This document shows positions 1 to 8,015 of a stretch of 27,383 bases of DNA, piece by piece (the first letter of the stretch is position 1; each line of letters opens with the position of its first letter). Location of the stretch: positions 1-27,383 of the forward strand of contig RFHX01000248.1 in assembly GCA_003695725.1 (NCBI GenBank). The letters are read 5' to 3'. The notes under the pieces were generated by a model that was given only the letters and a program-made list of their open reading frames with translations, made no database searches and had not been told where the DNA came from. The position numbers and the translations under genes were made by a program. Origin of the DNA: J061 sp003695725 [NCBI: Candidatus Schekmanbacteria bacterium]. GTDB lineage: Bacteria > Schekmanbacteria > GWA2-38-11.

Positions 1-27
1 AAATATAATTTTCATCATCTTGGCATA

Positions 28-44
28 TTTTTTTTTTTTTTTTT
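28..44. repeat. 17-base poly-T tract
   Basis: An unbroken run of 17 T residues lies about 35 bases upstream of the PEP-CTERM gene start. It could be the tail of a terminator for a gene outside the window, a flexible promoter element, or a slippage-prone tract. No GC-rich hairpin precedes it within the 27 bases available, so the terminator reading cannot be supported. Confidence 0.6.
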
Positions 45-79
45 AAGAGGAAAGATATGTTAATGGGGGAGGAGAAAAA

Positions 80-814
80 GTGAAGATTATAAAAAAGAAC
101 AATTTGATACAGATATTATTCATCATCATTTGCTTCATATTTGTAAGCATAAACATTAATGCAATGGTTATCGATTCATTCGACACTCATCAGGTTATCA
201 GTTTGAGTTCACCGGGGACACAAAGCAGTTCGGTTACTTCTACCTCAGGAGATATTTTGGGAAATGAAAGAGATATGACAGTGCAGTTGATTTCAGGAGC
301 TGGAGTAACTGTCGAAGCCGATTTAGGGGGCTTTTCAGTGTTGGATCAATCTCAGAACGCTTCAAGCACTGCAAGTACTACTTTAACTTGGGACGGCATA
401 GACAACAGCCCTTCACTAAATCCAACAGGGCTTGGTGGAATAGATATAACAGAAGGAAACAATAATAACGGAGTATCGCTTACAGTTCTCTTTGATGATC
501 TTCCTGCAACTATCGATATCTCAATCTATACTGATGCCTCCAATTGGTCAAAATATACAATCAATCTTCCCGGTGGTATCTATACAACACCACAAACTTA
601 TACTGCTCTTTTTTCCAATTTTATAATCCAAAGCGGCAGTGGAGCAGATTTTTCAAATGTCGGGGCAATCGAGGTCTTCATCAATGGAACGACATTCGGC
701 GGAACAGATATGCGATTTGATAATTTTGTAACGTTAGTTCCCGAACCTTCATCATTCCTTCTTTTAACTATTGCAATTAGCCTTTCTGCGATTTATGTTA
801 GAAGAAAAAAATAG
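80..814 (+). CDS. PEP-CTERM sorting-domain surface protein
   Basis: Secreted surface protein of unknown function, 244 aa. The N-terminus is a classic signal peptide: several lysines, then a hydrophobic stretch at about residues 9-28 ending near NINA. The C-terminus carries the PEP-CTERM signal: VPEPSS, a hydrophobic helix, then the basic tail RRKK. In known systems this signal is recognised by an exosortase, which cleaves near PEP and anchors or releases the protein at the cell surface. The middle is rich in Ser, Thr, Gly and Asn and contains no cysteine, as is usual for these proteins. The start is GTG, chosen because GGGGGAGGAG at 65-74 sits at ideal spacing. No exosortase gene is in the window. 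The gene converges on the CAP-domain gene with only 18 bases between them. The sorting class is firm; the molecular role is unknown. Confidence 0.9.
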   Translation: MKIIKKNNLIQILFIIICFIFVSININAMVIDSFDTHQVISLSSPGTQSSSVTSTSGDILGNERDMTVQLISGAGVTVEADLGGFSVLDQSQNASSTASTTLTWDGIDNSPSLNPTGLGGIDITEGNNNNGVSLTVLFDDLPATIDISIYTDASNWSKYTINLPGGIYTTPQTYTALFSNFIIQSGSGADFSNVGAIEVFINGTTFGGTDMRFDNFVTLVPEPSSFLLLTIAISLSAIYVRRKK

Positions 815-832
815 GTTATTATCTTCAAAAAT

Positions 833-1765
833 CTATTTGACAAGGATGGTCCGTTGAGATGCAAGCGCATCATTCCCGTCTTTAACTACCCTTATCCTCA
901 CATAATATAACCCGGGACCAAAATCCCCTACAGGCGCTTGAAGGGAAAAGGATTGACCATTAATAATTACACCTGATGATTTATTATAGTAAGTAACCTT
1001 ATCAAAAGTTTCAGGAGAAGAATAACTTCCTGTTTTTTTCAACTTTTTCTTTGACATCTTTTTTGGCTTCTCCTCCCAATATATGCCTATGAAATCAAAA
1101 TCGACTCCACTATCCAATGTACCGGTTATTATAATTTCTTCTCCAACATCAGCTTTTTTTGGAATTTTTCCATATGTCCCAAACCGGTCTACAAATTCTT
1201 GTGAAATAAATATACATCCATTCTTTACTGCAATTCCAATGCCAACATGAGTATGAGTGCCTCTCAATATATTTGCTCTATGCCCAGCACTATTCATAAA
1301 TGTCTTTTCAGCGCTTTTGATTCTCTTTTTGCTAAGAGCAATATCCCCACTAAATTCACAATGCATATAAACATTTTCGGCAACATAATCTCTGCCCCCT
1401 GCATTTGTATACCTTTGGTCAGGTTTTTGCCCCTTTTTATTCCAGTGAGAAAGATATCCTCCTTTTGCCATTTCATCTGAATGCTTCTGCCCTGCCTTTG
1501 CTGCTATACTGTCCCATTTAACCTTTGCCAAGCCGTTTTTTTTGCGGTCTTTATTGATAAGCTTCAACATATATTTACCTAATGATTTAAGCTTAGATGC
1601 TGATATTCCAATACGGTAAGATTTTTCATAAAGGGGAAAAGCATTTTTAACCTTTAATGTATTTCTTCGATTCTTAACTGCATCAACTCGATTTACAGAG
1701 TATCCTGTAAGAAGAATTAGTGAGAATACAATTATTAAAAATTTTCTATTCCATTGATTACACAT
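833..1765 (-). CDS. CAP (SCP/PR1-like) domain secreted protein
   Basis: Exported protein of 310 aa. Residues 1-29 form a signal peptide. Residues about 64-195 are a bacterial CAP domain. The recognisable CAP pieces are the first helix with LINKDRKKNGL, SDEMAKGGYLSH (H107), VAEN (E130), SAGHRANIL (H162) and HVGIGIA. Residues about 205-310 look like an all-beta C-terminal domain that I do not recognise. Bacterial CAP proteins are secreted and mostly of unknown function; lipid binding or proteolysis has been proposed for some family members. The start ATG is preceded by AAAGGAG at good spacing. The gene lies downstream of the pilin gene on the same strand with a gap of about 108 bases, so the two may or may not be co-transcribed. 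Family assignment is confident; function is open. Confidence 0.88.
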   Translation of the reverse strand: MCNQWNRKFLIIVFSLILLTGYSVNRVDAVKNRRNTLKVKNAFPLYEKSYRIGISASKLKSLGKYMLKLINKDRKKNGLAKVKWDSIAAKAGQKHSDEMAKGGYLSHWNKKGQKPDQRYTNAGGRDYVAENVYMHCEFSGDIALSKKRIKSAEKTFMNSAGHRANILRGTHTHVGIGIAVKNGCIFISQEFVDRFGTYGKIPKKADVGEEIIITGTLDSGVDFDFIGIYWEEKPKKMSKKKLKKTGSYSSPETFDKVTYYNKSSGVIINGQSFSLQAPVGDFGPGLYYVRIRVVKDGNDALASQRTILVK

Positions 1766-1873
1766 TTTTTCTCCTTTCTAATAATCTACTAAATTTTTAT
1801 AAATAAAATTGAGAAAAATCCAGAAATATAAATCGGTAAGCTTTCAAAAGCGGAGAAAAAGAGGAATCAATTG

Positions 1874-2323
1874 TTAATCTAAATTCACATCATTTGTCAA
1901 ATTGGTAAGAATTTTTTTATCATTTATTGTCCACATATCAAAATATGATGTGTCATTATCGATATTTCCTGTTGCACCTGCAGTAAATGCATAGGATGTT
2001 ACAGCAACACCATTTGGCACAGACAAACCGCTAACGCTGCCTGTTGTTTCACTGTCCGACAGGAAATACTCATATCGTGTGCTTCCTTCATATACCCATC
2101 TGATATCAGAAAATTTTGTCCCAAAGCTGTTATATTCTCCAAAATAAGAAATTTCAGCGGTGAAAATTGCTGAAAGATTGTTTTTAGCTTCAGATTGCTT
2201 TGCGCGGCTTTGAAACTTCAGAAAATTCGGCACCGCAATAGCAGCAAGAATTCCTATAATTGCAACAACAATCATCAATTCAATCAGGGTAAAACCCTTC
2301 TTATTTTTCTTACTGAAAAACAT
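1874..2323 (-). CDS. Type IVa pilin (prepilin, PilA-like)
   Basis: Major or minor pilin of a type IV pilus, 149 aa. It has a short basic leader of 10 residues ending in KKG, followed by [18 protein letters not shown]. Cleavage by prepilin peptidase after G10 would give a mature protein of 139 aa starting with N-methyl-Phe, with Glu at mature position 5. The hydrophobic alpha-1 helix continues into a polar segment ([18 protein letters not shown]) resembling pilins of delta-type bacteria. The globular part has no cysteines, so it lacks the disulphide loop of Neisseria or Pseudomonas pilins. It is much longer than the short Geobacter PilA. No good Shine-Dalgarno sequence precedes the ATG. No other pilus genes (pilB, pilC, pilD, pilQ) are nearby, so which pilus it serves cannot be told. 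Confidence 0.92.
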   Translation of the reverse strand: MFFSKKNKKGFTLIELMIVVAIIGILAAIAVPNFLKFQSRAKQSEAKNNLSAIFTAEISYFGEYNSFGTKFSDIRWVYEGSTRYEYFLSDSETTGSVSGLSVPNGVAVTSYAFTAGATGNIDNDTSYFDMWTINDKKILTNLTNDVNLD

Positions 2324-2352
2324 AGCTATTTTTTTCGGATTTTTGTCTTTAT

Positions 2353-2381
2353 TTTAAACAATTTTTGTCTGCTATTTTCAA
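2353..2381 (-). promoter_or_regulatory. Putative sigma-70-type promoter of the pilin gene
   Basis: Reading the minus strand, TTGAAA (-35, at 2376-2381) is followed after 17 bases by TTTAAA (-10, at 2353-2358). It would give a leader of about 20 bases before the pilin ATG. The match is moderate (5/6 and 4/6). In A+T-rich DNA such matches occur by chance, so this is tentative. No sigma-54 -24/-12 element was seen here. Confidence 0.35.
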
Positions 2382-2575
2382 TTTCATAAACATTGCCTTC
2401 ATAATAATGATTACCATAGATTAATATCCTTTGGATGAATATTGAAATAAACAAATTTTGAAGTTATTGAGATTGAAAATGAGTGCTGAATGTTTTAAAA
2501 ACTTAGAATCGCCTTTAATTTTCATCTAAATAATGATATCTATCAACAGGATTAAATCTTGATTACGAGGTAAAA

Positions 2576-3556
2576 ATGATAATTTACGACATTGAGAAAA
2601 AAATCTTGGAAGGTTATGAAATATCCTTTGATGAAGCATTAAATATCTATAAAAATTCAAAGGATTGCTTTCTCGACCTTTTTGCTTCAGCATCTCGAAT
2701 ACGAGAGAAATACAAAGGCAAAAATATTATTCTCTGCTCAATCGTAAGCGCAAAATCAGGCAATTGTTCAGAGGATTGTTCATTCTGCGCCCAATCTGCC
2801 CACTATAAGACAAATGCTCCTGTTTATCCTCTTATGAATCCTGATGAAATTATAAAAAGGGCAGAAGATGCATACAAGAGCGGTGCAAGTGAGTTTTCTG
2901 TTGTTACAAGCGGCAAAGAAATAAGAAATGAAAATGATTTTAACAAACTCCTCGAAACATTTAAAAAATATTCAGGAAAATTCAAGATTCCATCGTGCGC
3001 CTCGCTTGGTGCGCTCACCTATGAAAAAGGCAAAAAACTTAGGGATGCAGGACTGACCAATTACCATCACAATCTTGAAACGGCAGAAAGCTTCTATCAA
3101 AATATCTGTTCAACACACACTTTCAAAGAGAGGATTGAAACTGTAAAAACAGCCAAATCCCTTGGTTTCAAGGTTTGTTCAGGCGGTATATTCGGAATGG
3201 GCGAAAGTGAAGAACAAAGAATAGAACTTGCATTCACTTTAAAAGAGCTAAATGTTGACTCGGTTCCTATGAATTTTTTAAATCCTATTCCCGGCACGCC
3301 TCTTGAGGGTATGACACCTATGAAACCTCTTGAAATACTCCGTCTTATTGCTCTATATCGTTTTATTCTGCCTTCAAAGGATATTATCATCTGCGGCGGC
3401 AGAGAAGTGAATCTTCGCTCTCTACAATCAATGATTTTCTTTGCAGGTGCAAACGGCACTCTTATGGGCAACTATCTTACAACAAAAGGGAATTCACCTG
3501 AAGATGATATGCAAATGATAGAAGATGCTGAACTTAAACCGGAGGTGAGCAGTTAA
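2576..3556 (+). CDS. bioB: Biotin synthase BioB, anaerobe-type cysteine pattern
   Basis: Radical SAM enzyme that inserts sulphur into dethiobiotin to form biotin, 326 aa. The SAM-cluster motif CX3CX2C is at C64, C68 and C71 (GNCSEDCSFCAQS). Other BioB landmarks are YHHNLETA (163-170), SGGIFGMGES (202-211) and CGGREVNLRSLQ (273-284). The Escherichia coli auxiliary [2Fe-2S] cluster uses three Cys and one Arg. Here the first of those Cys is replaced by Ser (S108, in EFSVVTSG). Instead, Cys are present at 141, 178, 201 and 273. This resembles the type II enzymes of anaerobes, which carry a different auxiliary cluster. GAGGT lies just before the ATG. The stop is one base before bioA, so the two genes are co-transcribed. 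No BirA operator was seen upstream. Confidence 0.96.
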   Translation: MIIYDIEKKILEGYEISFDEALNIYKNSKDCFLDLFASASRIREKYKGKNIILCSIVSAKSGNCSEDCSFCAQSAHYKTNAPVYPLMNPDEIIKRAEDAYKSGASEFSVVTSGKEIRNENDFNKLLETFKKYSGKFKIPSCASLGALTYEKGKKLRDAGLTNYHHNLETAESFYQNICSTHTFKERIETVKTAKSLGFKVCSGGIFGMGESEEQRIELAFTLKELNVDSVPMNFLNPIPGTPLEGMTPMKPLEILRLIALYRFILPSKDIIICGGREVNLRSLQSMIFFAGANGTLMGNYLTTKGNSPEDDMQMIEDAELKPEVSS

Positions 3557-3557
3557 A

Positions 3558-4937
3558 ATGCCAAATGGAAATATTTCAAAAAATGATGACTATAAGAAAA
3601 CATTAGAAGATGCAGACAGAAATATAATTTGGCATCCTTTTACGCAAATGAAGGAATATACACAGAGCACACCCTTGATAATTGAAAGAGGAGAAGGAAG
3701 TTATCTGATCGACATATACGGGAAAAGATATATCGATGGAGTTTCTTCCTTGTGGGTAACAACACATGGACACAGAAAAAAAGAAATCGACGAAGCAATA
3801 ATAGAGCAGATAGGGAAAATATCCCATTCTACTCTACTTGGTATATCAAATGTCCCAGCAATAAAACTTGCAATGAAGCTTCGAGAGATTGTCCCCAAAG
3901 GTCTCTCTAAAATATTTTATTCTGATAATGGCTCAACAGCCGTTGAAATTGCACTTAAAATGTCCTTCCAATATTGGAAACAGACAACAGGCAGAGAAAG
4001 AAGAAAGTTTGTATGCCTAAAAGAAGGTTATCACGGAGACACTCTTGGTGCAGTGAGTGTTGGAGGCATTGACCTTTTTCATGAACTTTACAGACCTTTG
4101 CTTTTTGATTCATATAAATCTCCCTCGCCATATTGCTATAGATGTGAATTGGAATTAGACTACCCCTCCTGTTCACTCGCCTGTGCTGACAAAATGGAAG
4201 AAATAATATTACAAGATGCTGAAAATATCTCAGCTGTCGTTCTCGAACCACTTGTACAGGGTGCAGGAGGAATGATTGTTTCACCTCCCGGTTATTTAAA
4301 AAAAGTGCGCAATATATGTGACAAATACAACCTGCTTCTTATCGCCGATGAGGTAGCGGTCGGTTTTGGCAAAACAGGTAAAATGTTTGCGTGTGAGCAT
4401 GAAGAAGTAACACCTGATTTTCTTGCCCTTGCAAAATCGATTACAGGCGGATATTTACCTCTTGCTGTGACAATCACCACAGAAAAAATATATAATGGAT
4501 TTTTAGGAGATTATTCAGAATTCAAAACTTTCTTTCATGGCCATACCTATACAGGCAACCCTCTCGCCTGTGCAGCCGCATTAGCATCGATAGAAATTTT
4601 CGAAAAGGAAAATATATTGGAAAAGCTCCGAGGGAAGATTGAGCTTCTTGAAAATCGATTAAAAGAATTCAAAGAGCTAAAGCACATTGGAGATATCAGG
4701 CAAAAGGGAATTATAACAGGTATTGAATTGGTAAAGGATAAAAAAACGAAAGAACCATATCCCATTGAATTGAAGATGGGTTATAAGGTTACTGATTTTG
4801 CAAGAGAAATGGGCGCAGTAATTCGTCCCCTTGGTAATGTAGTCGTATTGATGCCCCCTCTTTCAATAAGTGAAGAGGAATTAAATTCACTTCTTGATAT
4901 CACCTTCAAGTCTATTAAAAAAGCAACTGAAGAGTAG
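3558..4937 (+). CDS. bioA: Adenosylmethionine-8-amino-7-oxononanoate aminotransferase BioA
   Basis: PLP-dependent class III aminotransferase, 459 aa. It converts 7-keto-8-aminopelargonate to 7,8-diaminopelargonate, classically with SAM as amino donor. Visible features are WHPFTQM near the N-terminus (residues 25-31), the PLP phosphate-binding GST region (125-127), the PLP-ring Asp in IADEVAVGFGKTG (D264), and the Schiff-base lysine in LALAKSITGGYLPLA (K293). A cysteine-containing insert, PYCYRCELELDYPSC (191-205), is shared with Bacillus-type BioA proteins. The Shine-Dalgarno GGAGGTGAG lies inside the end of bioB, and the genes are one base apart, indicating translational coupling. bioF and bioD are not in the window, so the pathway must be completed elsewhere. 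Length and motifs are complete. Confidence 0.95.
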   Translation: MPNGNISKNDDYKKTLEDADRNIIWHPFTQMKEYTQSTPLIIERGEGSYLIDIYGKRYIDGVSSLWVTTHGHRKKEIDEAIIEQIGKISHSTLLGISNVPAIKLAMKLREIVPKGLSKIFYSDNGSTAVEIALKMSFQYWKQTTGRERRKFVCLKEGYHGDTLGAVSVGGIDLFHELYRPLLFDSYKSPSPYCYRCELELDYPSCSLACADKMEEIILQDAENISAVVLEPLVQGAGGMIVSPPGYLKKVRNICDKYNLLLIADEVAVGFGKTGKMFACEHEEVTPDFLALAKSITGGYLPLAVTITTEKIYNGFLGDYSEFKTFFHGHTYTGNPLACAAALASIEIFEKENILEKLRGKIELLENRLKEFKELKHIGDIRQKGIITGIELVKDKKTKEPYPIELKMGYKVTDFAREMGAVIRPLGNVVVLMPPLSISEEELNSLLDITFKSIKKATEE

Positions 4938-4952
4938 AGGAAAATCTGAAAA

Positions 4953-5636
4953 ATGGATGAGAGAGAAAAAAATTTTGAACAGTTACAGGAAATTGCTATA
5001 AGAGAAGGCGCATCGCTTATAGGGGTGGCAGATATCAAAAACATTAAAAAGACCTTTCATCCTCTAATTATAAAAATAGCAGATTCACTTCCCTATGCAA
5101 TTTCAATAGTTGTGAAGCTATCAGATGCTATTATTAACGATATTAAAGATTCTCCCACATTAATCTATAAACACCACTATAAAGCCGTCAATTATCGTCT
5201 TGACCAAATTGCCCTTGCAGTTTGCAAAAAAATCGACTCTTTAGGATATTCAAGCGTGCCAATCCCTTCATCTCAGATGGTAGATTGGGAAAAACAGCTT
5301 GGACATCTTTCACATCGACTTGTGGCAAGAGAAGCAGGATTGGGCTATATAGGACGCTCAACTCTATTCATCACTCCTCAATATGGTGCAAGAGTTCGCC
5401 TTGTTACAATTTTAACAAACCTCCCTCTACCGACAGGTAATCCTTTGGAAGGAAGCTGTAAAAAATGCAATGAATGTATATCTCTCTGCCCTGCTGAAGC
5501 AATCACTGAAGCGGGATATGAAAGAGAAAAATGTATCATTAAACTCAAAGAATTTTCAAAGATTAGGGGAATCGGAGTTTCAATATGCGGTGTATGTGTT
5601 AAAGCCTGTAAAGGCACTGAAACATTAGATGAATAA
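4953..5636 (+). CDS. Double [4Fe-4S] protein of the COG1600/QueG-related type
   Basis: Soluble iron-sulphur protein, 227 aa, related to epoxyqueuosine reductase-like proteins but shorter than true QueG (usually well over 300 aa). The core HRLVAREAGLGYIGRSTLFI (121-140) matches the family's active-site region. Eight cysteines at 169, 172, 175, 179, 194, 212, 215 and 219 are arranged as CX2CX2CX3CP and then C...CX2CX3C, enough for two [4Fe-4S] clusters. It lacks the HEAT-like C-terminal domain of QueG. It follows bioA by 15 bases with AGAGGAAAA upstream, so it belongs to the biotin operon. Its substrate is unknown. A role as electron donor or sulphur/iron helper for BioB is conceivable but only inferred from position. 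It probably does not make queuosine, since no queuosine gene is nearby. Confidence 0.82.
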   Translation: MDEREKNFEQLQEIAIREGASLIGVADIKNIKKTFHPLIIKIADSLPYAISIVVKLSDAIINDIKDSPTLIYKHHYKAVNYRLDQIALAVCKKIDSLGYSSVPIPSSQMVDWEKQLGHLSHRLVAREAGLGYIGRSTLFITPQYGARVRLVTILTNLPLPTGNPLEGSCKKCNECISLCPAEAITEAGYEREKCIIKLKEFSKIRGIGVSICGVCVKACKGTETLDE

Positions 5637-5647
5637 GAGTATATTTT

Positions 5648-6592
5648 TCAGTTACATTTTATCTCCCTTACTTCAACTAACCTGTTTATTTTCTTTATCT
5701 GCCTTTCAGTCCCATATGAATTATGGATTCCTCTCCTCCCAACAGAAAATGTCCCTGCCGCTACTGCCATTCTACAAGCATTTTCAATATCTTCACCCCT
5801 AGAAATATATGCCGCTAAAGCACCATTGAAAGCATCGCCTGCGCCGGTGCTATCTATTGCATTTACAGTGGGAGGTTTAAACGATAAAGTTTTATTTATG
5901 CTGTGAAAAATTGCTCCTTCCCTGCCTAATGTTATGACAACCGATTTTACGCCCTTCTTCATAAGAATTTCCGCAGATTTCAATGCATCCCTTTTACTTC
6001 CTATTTTAATTCCCGATATCTCCTCAGCTTCCTTTCTATTTGGTGTCAATAGATCAACTTTTTTAAGCAATGAATTTGCCAATCTTCTTGAAGGTGCAGG
6101 ATTTAGAATTGTCAACAATCTATTCTCCTTTGCTAAGGATAAAGATTTGTCCACAGTTTCCATTGGAATTTCAAGCTGAAGTAAAAGGACAGATGATTTC
6201 TTAAAAAAAACCTCACCTCTCAGCACATCATTTGGGCAAAGAAGTGAATTTGCACCGGGATAAACAGATATGATATTTTCCCCTTTTTCATCTACAGTAA
6301 TAAGCGCTATGCCTGTATGCTCTCTCTTATCTCTCAATATTCCATTTTCTGATATTCCTTTACTTTTGAGATAATCTCTATATCTTCTTCCCCATTCGTC
6401 ACATCCCACTTTTGTAATGAAAAAGACATCCGCACCTCCTTTAAGTGCAGCTAATGCCTGGTTAGCACCCTTACCGCCAAAGCTAATCTCGAGAGAGGAT
6501 GCCAAAACCGTTTCACCTTTTGAAGGAAGCCTCTCACATTTAGCACTAAAATCTACATTTGCGCTGCCAACTACGACCAAACTATTTTTCAT
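5648..6592 (-). CDS. rbsK: Ribokinase (PfkB family)
   Basis: Phosphorylates ribose to ribose-5-phosphate in the cytoplasm, 314 aa, normal length for the family. PfkB landmarks are the N-terminal signature GGKGANQAL (39-47), LTPNRKEAE (182-190) and the catalytic GAGDAF (250-255, with D253 as base). The start ATG overlaps the stop of the nucleoside hydrolase as ATGA, showing translational coupling. The two enzymes form a salvage pair in which ribose freed by hydrolysis is phosphorylated at once. It is the last gene of the lepA-lepB-mutS run and converges on the biotin operon with 11 bases between stops. Other sugar kinases of the PfkB family are possible, but the coupling to a nucleoside hydrolase favours ribose. 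Confidence 0.9.
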   Translation of the reverse strand: MKNSLVVVGSANVDFSAKCERLPSKGETVLASSLEISFGGKGANQALAALKGGADVFFITKVGCDEWGRRYRDYLKSKGISENGILRDKREHTGIALITVDEKGENIISVYPGANSLLCPNDVLRGEVFFKKSSVLLLQLEIPMETVDKSLSLAKENRLLTILNPAPSRRLANSLLKKVDLLTPNRKEAEEISGIKIGSKRDALKSAEILMKKGVKSVVITLGREGAIFHSINKTLSFKPPTVNAIDSTGAGDAFNGALAAYISRGEDIENACRMAVAAGTFSVGRRGIHNSYGTERQIKKINRLVEVREIKCN

Positions 6593-7551
6593 TGAATACC
6601 TTCAATTATAACCTTTTTTACTGCTTCTATATCTAAATCAACTGCTATCAAAGTATTGCCGCTTCTTATGCTTTTTCTCCTAAAATCGGCATATGTCATA
6701 CCTTTAAGTTCTTTATTCTCAACTATGATATTTACATTTCTTCTCTCCCACCAAAAAAGATTCGGCTTTAATGCCGCAACAACAGCAACAGGATCGTGCT
6801 GGAAAGCTCCTTCAAACTTTTCTGCCCTTCTATGAAGTTTAATATGACGAAGCAATAATTCTTTTAAGACTTTTCCTATTTGCCCTTTTGCATCTTTAAA
6901 GCACCTTTCAACTTCATTTTTTTTAAAGAAAACCCTTTCCGTTATATTTAGTCCTAAAACTCTGATTGGAATCTCCGAAGAAAAAACAACAGATGCGGCA
7001 TAAGGGTCGCAATAAACATTGAATTCAGCCAGCGGCGTAATATTCCCGGGATAATAGAAGCTTCCTCCCATAATGATTATCTCTTTAATCCTTTTCATAA
7101 TATCAGGATATTTTAAAATCGCTTTTGCAATATTGGTAAGCGGTCCTATTGTGATTAACCTTAATGAATTCGATTTTTCCTTTCTAACAATATCCGCCAT
7201 TGCTTCTATGGCTGAAATTTTTGAAGCATTTATCTTATAACTGCCTATAATTTTATCTATTTTTCCTGACAATCCTCCAAGTCCATCAGAGGAATGATAT
7301 TCAAATGCAAAAGGGAATAATTTTCCGCGAAGAGGTTTTCCACTTCCTAAATAGATAGGAATATTTTTGTAATTTTCATTAAAGAGCGGCAATAAACGGC
7401 ATACATTTTCTCCGGCTTTTTCAATTGGAACATTTCCAGCAACAACGGTAATAGCTATCAAGTTTTTCCCAAAATAATGAGAAGCAACCTTAATCGCTAT
7501 TGCATCATCGATACCACAGTCTGTATCTATTATGATTTTATCTCTTTTCAC
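6589..7551 (-). CDS. Inosine-uridine-type nucleoside hydrolase
   Basis: Cleaves the N-glycosidic bond of ribonucleosides to free base and ribose, 320 aa. The calcium-binding signature is DTDCGIDDA (residues 9-17), where the usual DTDPG has Cys for Pro. Further family pieces are MGGSFYYPGN, EFNVYCDPYAA, and a late calcium-ligand Asp in FQHDPVAVVAAL. The start is GTG and overlaps the stop of the DUF2889 gene as GTGA. The stop overlaps the ribokinase start as ATGA. This places it in a tightly coupled four-gene block after mutS. Base specificity (purine, pyrimidine or mixed) cannot be decided from sequence alone. No nucleoside transporter is next to it. Confidence 0.92.
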   Translation of the reverse strand: MKRDKIIIDTDCGIDDAIAIKVASHYFGKNLIAITVVAGNVPIEKAGENVCRLLPLFNENYKNIPIYLGSGKPLRGKLFPFAFEYHSSDGLGGLSGKIDKIIGSYKINASKISAIEAMADIVRKEKSNSLRLITIGPLTNIAKAILKYPDIMKRIKEIIIMGGSFYYPGNITPLAEFNVYCDPYAASVVFSSEIPIRVLGLNITERVFFKKNEVERCFKDAKGQIGKVLKELLLRHIKLHRRAEKFEGAFQHDPVAVVAALKPNLFWWERRNVNIIVENKELKGMTYADFRRKSIRSGNTLIAVDLDIEAVKKVIIEGIQ

Positions 7552-8015
7552 TCTTCTTGTTTAAAAACTACACAGCTGTCTTTTAAGAAATCTTCAAGCT
7601 CATTCATTCTCTCACTTTCAGATTTCATTGCAAAAAGCCGCCTCTTTATGGGGTCTCTTGCCGCTTCAAGAAGTATAGCATTTGAAGTCAAAGAAGCCGC
7701 CGTCAGCATAAGCTCGACTATATGCGTGCATCCTGTATTCCCTCCAACAATCTTTCTCATCTTCTTTGCAAAGCCTCTCTCAATCTTCAATCCCTTTAAC
7801 TTCTCGACATTTGGCAAAGCTTGGCGGCAGGCTTCAAAGGGAGTCTTGACCATTTCAACTGATGCCGAAGTTATCGTCCTTGTTGCAATCTCAGTTATGA
7901 GCTGAATTCTTATATTATGGTCTAAGTCAAGAAGTGATGCTCTTGTTATAAGGTTTTCTCCAGCAGGAGTTTCAATCGAAGCATTTATATTTCTTTCATA
8001 TACATTCAATGTCAA
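7548..8015 (-). CDS. DUF2889 family protein
   Basis: Small protein of unknown function, 155 aa. I recognise the DUF2889 pattern: a region around DLDHNIRI (30-37), PFEACRQALPNVEKLKGLKIERGF with C63, and the hallmark GGNTGCTHIVELML (91-104) with C96 and H98. The conserved Cys and His residues could form a metal site; this is inference. It is somewhat shorter than family members I recall (about 190-200 aa), mainly at the N-terminus. The start is TTG, supported by AAAGGAG at correct spacing inside the end of mutS. The start overlaps the mutS stop (TTGA), and its own stop overlaps the GTG of the nucleoside hydrolase. No signal peptide or membrane segment is visible, so it is cytoplasmic. Confidence 0.78.
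   Translation of the reverse strand: MTLNVYERNINASIETPAGENLITRASLLDLDHNIRIQLITEIATRTITSASVEMVKTPFEACRQALPNVEKLKGLKIERGFAKKMRKIVGGNTGCTHIVELMLTAASLTSNAILLEAARDPIKRRLFAMKSESERMNELEDFLKDSCVVFKQEE

Noticed and set aside
20-44. Sigma-54 promoter (TTGGCAT followed by T-run) before the PEP-CTERM gene
   Set aside because: The -24-like TGGCA is present, but the -12 GC element is missing at the required distance.
2324-2575. BirA operator in the gap before bioB
   Set aside because: No inverted repeat resembling a biotin-repressor site is visible. The gap is A+T-rich with only weak promoter-like words for bioB.
7548-8015. Formiminotetrahydrofolate cyclodeaminase (FchA)
   Set aside because: Helical content and size suggested it at first, but the GGNTGCTH motif and the PFEAC region match DUF2889 instead.
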